DNA of 64,000 nt, taken from positions 62,001 through 126,000 of the forward strand of contig JBQDEV010000005.1 of NCBI GenBank assembly GCA_052084925.1, read 5' to 3'. A program made the position numbers and the translations under genes. The notes under the pieces are model-generated. The model searched no databases. It worked only from the letters and a program-made list of their open reading frames with translations, and was not told the origin of the DNA. Positions within the stretch are counted from its first letter, which is position 1. Each line of letters begins with the position of its first letter. Source of the stretch: CmP2 sp052084925. GTDB taxonomy: Bacteria; Actinomycetota; Actinomycetes; Actinomycetales; Micrococcaceae. Shown here in pieces: positions 7,886 through 15,543 of this stretch.

Positions 7886-9190
7886 TCAGATCGCGGCGTC
7901 GAGACCCTTCGACTTGAGGATCTCGCGCTGATTCGGATTCACCGAGGGCCGGAACGGCACCTCCACCACCTCGGCACGCTCCGGGATACCCGGGGTCTCC
8001 ACGTACTGATCCGGCAAGTGCACCCAGACCTCGGTGCCCAGCGCCGACGATCCCACCGGCACGTGCGCCAGGGCGATGTTGGTGCCCAGCTCCGGTGAGT
8101 ACCAGGGCGAGGTTACGTAGCCCACGGGCTTGTCCTCGGGATTGGCGCTGATCAGCCAGAAATCCGGGGCATAGTCGTCGATCGGCCGGCCGCCCAGCTT
8201 CAATCCGACCAGCTGCGTGCGGTACGGCGGCTCGCCGGCCTCCACCTGGGCGCGCACCGCCTCCAGTGCGGCCTTGCCGATGTAGTTCGTCGACTTCATC
8301 CGCGGCACCTGATATCCGAGGTTGACCTGGAACGGGTAGGTCTCCACGTCCATGTCCTGGCCCCAGGAGAGGATCCCGGCGGCGATGCGGCGATGATGCG
8401 CCGGGGCCACCACACGCAGCCGGTGCCGGTGTCCTGCACCGACGATCGCGCTCCACAGGTCCTCGGCGTGCTGGGTGGCATCGCGCAAGTACACCTCGTA
8501 GCCCTTCTCACCGGTGAAGCCCGTCTGAGAGATGACGACGTCGCGGCCCGCGATCTGGGTGGCGTGCAGGCCGTAGCTGGGAATCTCCCGGGCCACCGGG
8601 CCGATGAGGTCCTGGAGCAGGTCCACCGATTTCGGCCCCTGGATCTGCACCGGAGCGACGTCGATCTCGGCGATGTCGACGTCGAAGCGGCGTCCCACAT
8701 TCACCCCTTGCAGCCACAACATCAGGTCGGAGTCGGAGAGACTGAACCAGAACTCGTCCTCCGACAGCCGCAGCAGCACCGGGTCGTTGAGGATGCCGCC
8801 GGACTCGTTGCACAGAATCACGTAGCGGGCGCGCATCACCGGGATCCGGGTGGCGTCGCGGGTGATGACGAAGTCAACAAAAGCTTCGGCGTCGGGACCC
8901 TTGACCTGGATCTGGCGCTCGACGGCGACGTTCCACAGCGTGACGTCGTTGACGAGGGACTCGTACTCCACCGACATCCCGCCCTCCTCGCGCGGCACGT
9001 AGCCCCGGGGATGGTACATCCGGTTGTAAACGGAGGCCCGCCAGCAGCCGTGTTCCATCGACAGCGCCCAGTACGCGGACTTGCGCACCCGGGTGTCAAT
9101 GAGCATTTCCACGGGTGTGGGGCCGGATTGGCGGAGGTTGATCGGAACGAGGCGATCGCTCTGATCGACGGAAGGCACGTTGTAATTCAT
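7886..9190 (-). CDS. GcvT/DmdA-superfamily folate-dependent demethylase-like protein
   Basis: A 434-aa protein of the aminomethyltransferase (GcvT) superfamily. The N-terminal part includes the tetrahydrofolate-binding regions (VQIQGPKSVDLLQDL, ISQTGFTGEKGYEVYL), and the C-terminal barrel runs from about residue 330 (QLVGLKLGGRPI) on. It is longer than true GcvT (about 365 aa) and stands alone, without gcvH or gcvP, so a glycine cleavage role is unlikely. Relatives move a methyl group from DMSP (DmdA), methoxy-aromatics (LigM/DesA) or methylated amines to tetrahydrofolate. Which one applies here is not decidable by eye. An IclR regulator lies directly upstream on the same strand. The ATG has an AGGGGGA ribosome site and a likely promoter of its own at 9223-9228. 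Confidence 0.75.
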   Translation of the reverse strand: MNYNVPSVDQSDRLVPINLRQSGPTPVEMLIDTRVRKSAYWALSMEHGCWRASVYNRMYHPRGYVPREEGGMSVEYESLVNDVTLWNVAVERQIQVKGPDAEAFVDFVITRDATRIPVMRARYVILCNESGGILNDPVLLRLSEDEFWFSLSDSDLMLWLQGVNVGRRFDVDIAEIDVAPVQIQGPKSVDLLQDLIGPVAREIPSYGLHATQIAGRDVVISQTGFTGEKGYEVYLRDATQHAEDLWSAIVGAGHRHRLRVVAPAHHRRIAAGILSWGQDMDVETYPFQVNLGYQVPRMKSTNYIGKAALEAVRAQVEAGEPPYRTQLVGLKLGGRPIDDYAPDFWLISANPEDKPVGYVTSPWYSPELGTNIALAHVPVGSSALGTEVWVHLPDQYVETPGIPERAEVVEVPFRPSVNPNQREILKSKGLDAAI

Positions 9191-9222
9191 GATTCCCCCT
9201 GAGCTCCCCGGTGGAGTTCTAC

Positions 9223-9228
9223 ATTATG
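9223..9228 (-). promoter_or_regulatory. Likely -10 (CATAAT) of the demethylase-like gene
   Basis: Read on the minus strand the hexamer is CATAAT, about 33 bases before the ATG at 9190, in an AT-rich patch unlike the surrounding sequence. The predicted 5' leader carries the AGGGGGA ribosome site. Confidence 0.45.
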
Positions 9229-9234
9229 AAACTT

Positions 9235-9250
9235 GAATTCCAGATAATTC
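9235..9250. promoter_or_regulatory. Inverted repeat GAATT-N6-AATTC, candidate IclR operator
   Basis: The 16 bases are GAATTCCAGATAATTC, two 5-base arms around a 6-base spacer. They lie just upstream of the likely -10, over the spacer and -35 region of the demethylase-like gene. IclR-type regulators bind palindromes in such positions, and the iclR gene starts 28 bases beyond. Binding is inferred. Confidence 0.4.
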
Positions 9251-9277
9251 CGGTTGCGGCCAGTCTACGACGCTGCT

Positions 9278-10069
9278 TCAGGGGGCACAAGGGTTCTGCG
9301 GGGCGCGCAGGAGCGCAGCGGAGAGGGTTCCCGCTTCCCGTACCAGCAGGGCACCGAACCGGTCTACGTGGTCCGCTAGACGCAGCGCGGGCCCGGAGAG
9401 CCCCACTGCGGCCACGATGCCGCCGTCGAACCCAGTCACCGGGGCGGCCAGCCCCTCCAACCCCGCCTCCAGCTCATCGCAGGTGAGCGCATAGCCGCGC
9501 TGGCGCACCCGCTCCAGGTCGACCTCCAGCTCGCTCAGGGTTGTCAGGCTGCGGGGGCCGCGCACCGGCAGCGGCTCGGTCGGCATCGGCAGCGCGGCAT
9601 GAGCCAGCAGCACCTTGCCCAGCGCCGAGCAGTGCGGCGGAACGTCGAGGCTCACCCATTTCGAGGACCCCAGCAGATAGCGCGATTCGACCTGGGCCAC
9701 CTGCACCAGGCGATCCCCGCTGGCGACGGCGAGATGAATAGCCTCCCCGGTTTCCTCGGACAGCCGCTGCAGCGTTGATCCGGCCGCGGCCACCAGTGAC
9801 TCCGCACGATTGAAGCGCGCCGCGTAGTGGGCGAAGATCGGCCCGCCCCGGTAGGCGCCATCGGCTCCGCGCTCGAGCAGGCTGTTGCGCTCCAGCGCCT
9901 GCAGCAGCCGCGACACCGTGGAACGGCTCAGCCCGGTGTGATCGACAACGTCAGTGAAGGACACCGGATCCGCGGCACCCACCGCGAAGTTCAGCACCGT
10001 TGCGGCACGATCGATCGACTGCGCCCCGGTCACCCGCCCCGCGCTCGCCTGTCGGTTCTTCGCCACCAT
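9278..10069 (-). CDS. IclR-family transcriptional regulator
   Basis: A 263-aa IclR protein from ATG 10069 (MVAKNRQ). An earlier in-frame start at 10165 would add a low-quality extension. The winged helix covers residues about 17-77 (SFTDVVDHTGLSRSTVSRLL) and the effector-binding domain follows, with the conserved tail region (GIVAAVGLSGPALRL). A GAGGGAGG ribosome site lies 11 bases before ATG 10069. The gene is upstream of the demethylase-like gene on the same strand (87-base gap) and divergent from the DUF222 gene. IclR members in actinobacteria often control catabolism of aromatics or methylated compounds, so it probably regulates the demethylase. The ligand is unknown. Confidence 0.85.
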   Translation of the reverse strand: MVAKNRQASAGRVTGAQSIDRAATVLNFAVGAADPVSFTDVVDHTGLSRSTVSRLLQALERNSLLERGADGAYRGGPIFAHYAARFNRAESLVAAAGSTLQRLSEETGEAIHLAVASGDRLVQVAQVESRYLLGSSKWVSLDVPPHCSALGKVLLAHAALPMPTEPLPVRGPRSLTTLSELEVDLERVRQRGYALTCDELEAGLEGLAAPVTGFDGGIVAAVGLSGPALRLADHVDRFGALLVREAGTLSAALLRAPQNPCAP

Positions 10070-10181
10070 GCCGACCACCGCCTCCCTCTCGTGATTCACC
10101 CCGCGGGCACTGCGCTGTGCATACCCTACCGGAGCGTCATCAACCGCCCCAGAAGGCACGTTCACTCAGAGCAGAATAAAA

Positions 10182-10235
10182 CAACTGTTCTAGCGCTTGA
10201 TTATCTACTACACTGAAATCATCACGCAACTGTTC
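10182..10235. repeat. Direct repeat of CAACTGTTC in the iclR/DUF222 intergenic region
   Basis: CAACTGTTC occurs at 10182-10190 and again at 10227-10235, start to start 45 bases, within an AT-richer 210-base divergent gap. It may be a pair of regulator half-sites or chance. Confidence 0.25.
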
Positions 10236-10279
10236 CGAGGTTTTCCAGGCAGACCGCTCCCCCAGCGAAGGAGGCCATT

Positions 10280-12258
10280 GTGTCGCAGACCCTCGTCGAC
10301 GACGTCGTCGCCCTCCCGCTCGAGGAGAGAATCGCCCTCGCGAACACCCTGGTGGAGTCCCTGTTCAACGACGTCCATCAGCCGCAGGCGCTGCAGCGCT
10401 TCCTGCGGCTCCCGCCGAGCACCGCCATCCAGCAGTCACCGGATTGGGGCAGCCTCTGGGCCACCGGCAACTACGCCAGCAACGGCGGCCAGGAGCCCAC
10501 CGAGCTGCGGGTGGCCACCGTCGATCCGCACGAGGATGCGCCCTTCTTCCCGAGGCTGCTGCGCGAGGCCGAGCAACTGAGTCGGCGCTGCGATGCGGTG
10601 AACACCGCACTCGCGTCCCACCTCAAACGCGCCCACGCCACTCGGGCCTCCCGCCTGGAGCGCCTGGGCATTCCGCAGAAAGACTCGCTGTCCACCTCGG
10701 CCGCCGGCTATCTCGCGGAGCTCACCGGCGTCTCGAAATCCACCGCGCGTGGCCGGTTGCGAGCCGCCGAGCACTTCATGCCCCAGCCTCTCCCCGGCAC
10801 CCTGGTCGAGCTCGAGGACGCCGCCGAACCCACCTATCGGGCCACGGCCAAGACGCTCACCGAGGCCGCCGTTGCACCGGAGGTGACCCGGAACATCGCG
10901 CAGACCCTCGACGACGTCGCCCGCTACGGTCGAGCCTGCAAGGCGGATGAGGAGCAGACGAAGCGGGCCCTGCGCATTGGGGACGATTTCCTCTCCACCC
11001 AGGCGCTCGACCGCACCGCCGATGAGATGCGCACCCTCTGCAAGGACTGGGCCTCGCGCACCAAGGTGCTACTGGATCAGGACGGGCTCCCGCCGGATGA
11101 TCCCCGCACCGGCACCCGGCCCCGGCTGAGTTACAACGGCACCACCGCAGAGGGGCTGCACTCCTGGACGGCGGAGCTCAACCAGATCGCCCACGAGCTG
11201 CTGCTCACCAGCCTTTCGGCCGCTGCCAATCCGCGCTCGGACGCGGTGCTTGAGCGCGCAGCCCAGTTGCAGAAGCTCTACAACAATTACGCCGAAGAAA
11301 CGGGCCTGAAGCGCGAGGGTCCGCTCTTCAAGACGAACGCGGATTCTGGTTCGAAGCCCGACGGTGAGACCGACGGTGAGCCTGACTCCGGACAAGACGC
11401 CGAGCAGAACACCGGGGATCAGCCCACCCTCGGGGTGAAGCCGGGCGAGGTGCCCCTCGATCCGCTGGATGAGAGCGTGACCCCCGATGATGCCTGGGAG
11501 AAACCGGAGGGATTCCGCCTGAACCGCGGACTGCGCGAGGCCCTGCACGCCGACGCCCTGCTCAGCATGCTGGTCGCCGGCGTCCAGGTGATGGCCGGGA
11601 CCCCGCGCATGCCGCGCACCAACGGGGTGCTGCCCCGCATCACCGCCGTCGTCGACATCGAACAACTACGACGCGAGGCCGAACGGCAACACCGGCGCGA
11701 CACAGACAGAGAAGGTCCGCCGCCGGACGACGACGCCGCACGATCCGCGCTGCGCACCGCCCTGTTCGAGGCCACGCATTCGGGGGCGATGAGCCCCTCG
11801 GACCTGCTCACCCTCAGCTGCGACGCCCAGATCCTGCCCGCCGTGATGAACCCGGCCAAGACGGCGGTGCTCGAACTCGGCCGCGATCACCGGCTGATCT
11901 CCACCGCGCTGCCTTGGTGGCCCGCGACGGCGGTTGCGCCCGCCCCGGGTGCACCGCGCCCGCATCGTGGAGCCAGGGCCACCACATCCGGCACTGGGCC
12001 GAGGGCGGGCCCACCGACCTCGACAATCTGGTGCTGCTGTGCCCGGGCTGCCACCGGCTGGTGCACCAAGGGAAGTACACGATCGAGATGGTCAACGCGG
12101 TGCCCTGGTTCACCCCGGCGTTCTGGCTGTGCCCGGACCCCACCCCGCAGCGCAATCGCTGCCACCGGCCCTGGGACGACGACGTCGCGCCTCCGCCGGA
12201 CCCTGCACAGGAAACCCGGCACGACCCCGCAGACGCTCCGCCGACCCACGTGGTCTGA
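10280..12258 (+). pseudogene. DUF222 / HNH endonuclease gene, frameshifted
   Basis: The gene starts with GTG at 10280, five bases after AAGGAGG. The first frame encodes a DUF222 region up to RDHRLISTAL (codon ending 11911). The HNH nuclease part continues in another frame from TTG 11914 (LVARDGGCARPGC, GHHIRHWAEGG, DNLVLLC, CHRLVHQ) and stops at 12258. Only two bases (CC, 11912-11913) separate the halves, so one base, or about seven bases encoding the usual Arg-rich link, is missing. Proteins of this type are common, often multicopy, in actinobacteria; their role is unclear. The HNH and zinc-type cysteines look intact in the second frame. The first frame stays open through ptrB downstream. 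A sequencing error is possible. Confidence 0.8.
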
Positions 12259-12264
12259 GCGCGA

Positions 12265-12270
12265 TACTGT
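12265..12270 (+). promoter_or_regulatory. -10 hexamer TACTGT, likely leaderless start of ptrB
   Basis: TACTGT fits TANNNT and ends seven bases before ATG 12278. There is no Shine-Dalgarno in the 20 bases after the HNH stop codon. Confidence 0.4.
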
Positions 12271-12277
12271 GGTGCCC

Positions 12278-14536
12278 ATGACGCATGACACCACCACCGC
12301 TGCACCCAGCACTGCGCCGCTCGCCGAACGACGCCCCGTGGAGCGCACCCACCACGGGATCACCGTCACCGACGACTTCGACTGGTTGCGTGACAAGGAT
12401 TCCGACGATGTGCTGGGGCACCTGGCCGCCGAGAACACCTACACCGAGGCGCTCACCGCGGACCAGCAGCCCCTGCGCGAGGCCATCTTCGCCGAGATCA
12501 AGTCCCACACCGTGGAGACCGACCTCTCGGTGCCCTCCCGCCGTGACGGCTGGTGGTACTTCGCCCGCACCGAGGAGGGCCAGCAGTACGCCATCCACTG
12601 CCGGGTGCCCGCCGCCGACACCGGCGACGCGGAAGCGGACTGGACCCCACCGGTCATCGAGCGTGGCCTCCCGCTGGCCGGCGAGCAGGTGATCTTCGAT
12701 GCCAACCGGGAAGCAGAGGGCACCGCCTTCTTCGCCCTGGGTGGTCTCACCCTCAGCCGCGACGGCTCCTTGCTGGCCTACGCCGTCGACACCACCGGCG
12801 ACGAGCGGTTCACCCTGCGCGTCCGTGACCTCGACACCGGCGCCGAGCTGGACGACGTCGTCGAGAACGTCTCCTATGGACTGGCCTTCGATCCCGCCGG
12901 CGAGCGCGTCTTCTACATGGTTCCCGATGACAGCTGGCGCCCTTACCAACTGTGGGCGCTCGCCCTCGGCACCGGCTCCGAGCTGCTGCATCAGGAGGAC
13001 GATCCCGGGTTCTGGACCGGTTTCGATCTCTCCGCCGAACGCGACCAACTGGTCATCTCCAGCGGGAACTCCGAGGTCGCCGAGACCTGGATCCTGGATC
13101 TGAGGACCCCGGAGGCGCGGCCGGAGCTGCTCGTCTCGCGCGAACATGACATGCTGCACTCGGTGGACCCGGTGCGGCTCGACGGCGGGCTGCACTACCT
13201 GATCACTCACGACCGGGACCTGGCAGCGCAGGACGCTACAGACAACGCAGCGCAGGCGACGTCCGTCCCGAACAACATGGTGTCCGTGGTGGCCGCCGAG
13301 CACATCACCGATCCGAGCGCCTGGCGCACCGTGCTGCCACATTCGTCCACGGTCAAGATCGACGGGGTGCACCCCAACCGCACCCATCTGATGATCGCGG
13401 CCCGGCAGGACACCACCCCGCGCACCCTGATCCTGCCGCTGGCCGAGATCAGCGCCGAGAGCACCAGCGGGAGCAGCACCGAGCCCCCCACCCCCGCCGA
13501 GCCGGCCTTCGGGGAGGAGCTGTACTCGGCAGAGCTGGCTGCAGCCCCATTCGACTCACCGTTCATCCGCCTCGCCTACTCTTCGTGGGTGACCCCCGAC
13601 CAGGTGCTCGACTACGCCGTAGCCACCGGGGAGACGCTGCTGCGCCGGGCCACCGAGGTGCCGGACTACGACCCGGATCAGTACCTGGTGGAGCGCTGGT
13701 GGGCCCCGGCCGAATCCACGGACCGTCGAGTGGCGATCCCGCTCACCGTAATCCGGCACCGCGACGTCGAGTGGGACGGTTCCAACCCGTGTGTGGTGTA
13801 CGGCTACGGCTCCTACGAGGCGTCGATGGACCCGGGTTTTGCCGCGTCGCGGCTGTCGCTGTTGGACCGCGGTGTCGTCTACATCGTCGCCCATGTGCGC
13901 GGCGGTGGCGAGCTGGGGCGCGGCTGGTACGACGACGGCAAGAAGCTGAACAAGAAGAACACGTTCACCGACTTCGTGGACGCCACCCGATTCGTCGCCT
14001 CCTCCGGCTGGGTGGACCCCGACCGGATCGGCTGCATGGGCGGTTCGGCCGGCGGGCTACTCATGGGGGCGGTGCTGAACCTGGCCCCCGAGTTATATCG
14101 GGTGTGCGTGGCGCAGGTGCCGTTCGTGGACGCGCTGACCTCGATCTTGGACCCGGATCTGCCGCTCTCGGCCCTGGAATGGGAGGAATGGGGCAACCCG
14201 ATCGCCGAGGAGCAGGTGTACCGCTATATGGCCGAGTACACCCCGTACGAAAACGTGCGGGCGGTAGAGTATCCGGCGATCGCGGCGATGACCTCGCTGC
14301 ACGACACCCGGGTGCTGTATGTGGAGCCGGCCAAGTGGGTGCAGCAGCTGCGGCGCACCGTCACCTCGGACCAAGCGACACCGCTGCGCGAGGGCGGCTC
14401 TCCGGTGGTGCTACGCACCGAGATGGACGGCGGCCACGGCGGCGCCTCCGGTCGCTACCGCTCCTGGGAAGAGCGGGCGTGGGAGTACGCCTTCCTGCTC
14501 ACCGGACTGGGCCTCGACGTCGAGCTCCAGCACTGA
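12278..14536 (+). CDS. ptrB: Oligopeptidase B, S9A serine peptidase
   Basis: A 752-aa prolyl-oligopeptidase family protein. A seven-bladed beta-propeller covers about residues 70-450 and the alpha/beta hydrolase domain the rest. The catalytic triad is Ser590 in GGSAGG, Asp near 674 in SLHDTRVLYVEPAKW, and His near 719 in GGHGGASG. The VEPAKW context is typical of oligopeptidase B, which cuts after Arg or Lys in short peptides in the cytoplasm. ATG 12278 gives the usual N-terminus (LAERRPVERTHHG). The same frame is open far upstream through the DUF222 gene, so a start call at 10280 would be wrong. ddh follows 35 bases downstream on the same strand. Confidence 0.92.
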   Translation: MTHDTTTAAPSTAPLAERRPVERTHHGITVTDDFDWLRDKDSDDVLGHLAAENTYTEALTADQQPLREAIFAEIKSHTVETDLSVPSRRDGWWYFARTEEGQQYAIHCRVPAADTGDAEADWTPPVIERGLPLAGEQVIFDANREAEGTAFFALGGLTLSRDGSLLAYAVDTTGDERFTLRVRDLDTGAELDDVVENVSYGLAFDPAGERVFYMVPDDSWRPYQLWALALGTGSELLHQEDDPGFWTGFDLSAERDQLVISSGNSEVAETWILDLRTPEARPELLVSREHDMLHSVDPVRLDGGLHYLITHDRDLAAQDATDNAAQATSVPNNMVSVVAAEHITDPSAWRTVLPHSSTVKIDGVHPNRTHLMIAARQDTTPRTLILPLAEISAESTSGSSTEPPTPAEPAFGEELYSAELAAAPFDSPFIRLAYSSWVTPDQVLDYAVATGETLLRRATEVPDYDPDQYLVERWWAPAESTDRRVAIPLTVIRHRDVEWDGSNPCVVYGYGSYEASMDPGFAASRLSLLDRGVVYIVAHVRGGGELGRGWYDDGKKLNKKNTFTDFVDATRFVASSGWVDPDRIGCMGGSAGGLLMGAVLNLAPELYRVCVAQVPFVDALTSILDPDLPLSALEWEEWGNPIAEEQVYRYMAEYTPYENVRAVEYPAIAAMTSLHDTRVLYVEPAKWVQQLRRTVTSDQATPLREGGSPVVLRTEMDGGHGGASGRYRSWEERAWEYAFLLTGLGLDVELQH

Positions 14537-14571
14537 ACCTTCCAACAGCACCAACAACACAGGAGATGCAG

Positions 14572-15543
14572 ATGACCCTCCGGGCGGGAATCGTCGGATA
14601 CGGCAACCTCGGCAGATCAGCGGAGAAACTGATCGCTGCGCAACCGGACATGGACCTGGTGGGGATCTTCTCCCGCCGCGACACCCTGGACACGACGACG
14701 CCGGTGTTCCCAGTGGAGACGGTGAACGACTACGCCGAGACGATCGATGTGCTGTTCCTCTGCTTGGGCAGCGCCACGGATATTCCGGAGCAGGCCACCG
14801 GCTTCGCCCGACGATTCACCACCGTGGACACCTACGACAACCATTCGAAGGTGCCCGAACACCACGCGGCCATGCACGCCGCATCCACGGCGGGCGGCAC
14901 CGTCGCCATGGTGTCCACCGGCTGGGATCCGGGGCTGTTCTCCATGAACCGGGTGCTCGGTGCGGCACTGTTTCCGGCCCCGCAGCAGAACACGTTCTGG
15001 GGCAAGGGACTTTCGCAGGGCCATTCGGATGCGGTGCGTCGGGTGGCCGGGGTGAAACGCGGCGTGCAGTATACGATCCCGCGACAGGACGCCATCGACG
15101 ACGCCCTGGCGGGCAAGGGCGAGGGCATTTCTGGCACCGAAGCCCACTCCCGGCACTGCTATATCGTGCCAGAGAACCCGGATGACGCAGCTCAGCTGGA
15201 GCAGATCCGGGAGACCATCGTGACGATGCCGGCCTACTTCGCCGACTACCAGACCGAGGTCAACTTCATCACCGACGAGGAATTCGACCGCGACCACCAG
15301 GGTGTGCCCCACGGCGGTCATGTCATCACCGGCGGAGATCTGGGCGGGTCCCGGTCCTCGATCCATTTCCAACTGGAGTTGGAATCCAACCCGGATTTCA
15401 CCGCCGCCTCGATGGTGGCGTTCGGTCGCGCCGCCGCGCGGCTGGCCGGGGCGGGCAGGACGGGTGCCTTCAGCGTGCTGGAGGTCCCGCTGTACCTGCT
15501 CTCCCCGACCCCGCTGGATCAGCTGCTGGCCCGCGACGTGTAG
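14572..15543 (+). CDS. ddh: meso-diaminopimelate D-dehydrogenase
   Basis: A 323-aa NADPH-dependent enzyme, close to the 320 aa of the Corynebacterium protein. It makes meso-diaminopimelate from tetrahydrodipicolinate and ammonia in one step, bypassing the acetylase/succinylase route of lysine and cell-wall synthesis. Seen in the sequence are the N-terminal Rossmann motif GIVGYGNLGRS (residues 6-16), the FSRR NADPH-phosphate site near 30, STGWDPGLFS near 118, and the substrate loop with GKGLSQGHSDAVRRV near 145. ATG 14572 follows AGGAG with a 6-base gap. It overlaps the convergent ABC permease gene by 25 bases at the 3' end. Ddh is patchy among bacteria and suggests a meso-DAP wall here. Confidence 0.93.
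   Translation: MTLRAGIVGYGNLGRSAEKLIAAQPDMDLVGIFSRRDTLDTTTPVFPVETVNDYAETIDVLFLCLGSATDIPEQATGFARRFTTVDTYDNHSKVPEHHAAMHAASTAGGTVAMVSTGWDPGLFSMNRVLGAALFPAPQQNTFWGKGLSQGHSDAVRRVAGVKRGVQYTIPRQDAIDDALAGKGEGISGTEAHSRHCYIVPENPDDAAQLEQIRETIVTMPAYFADYQTEVNFITDEEFDRDHQGVPHGGHVITGGDLGGSRSSIHFQLELESNPDFTAASMVAFGRAAARLAGAGRTGAFSVLEVPLYLLSPTPLDQLLARDV

Noticed and set aside
10280..14536. A single 1418-residue protein combining DUF222 and oligopeptidase B
   Set aside because: The HNH half of the DUF222 protein is intact in another frame, and PtrB has its own plausible ATG at 12278. The joined frame is most simply a result of the frameshift, although it could be translated.
13585..14571. Long N-terminal extension of DAP dehydrogenase
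   Set aside because: This open stretch runs out of frame through ptrB. ATG 14572 has a good ribosome site and gives the normal Ddh length.
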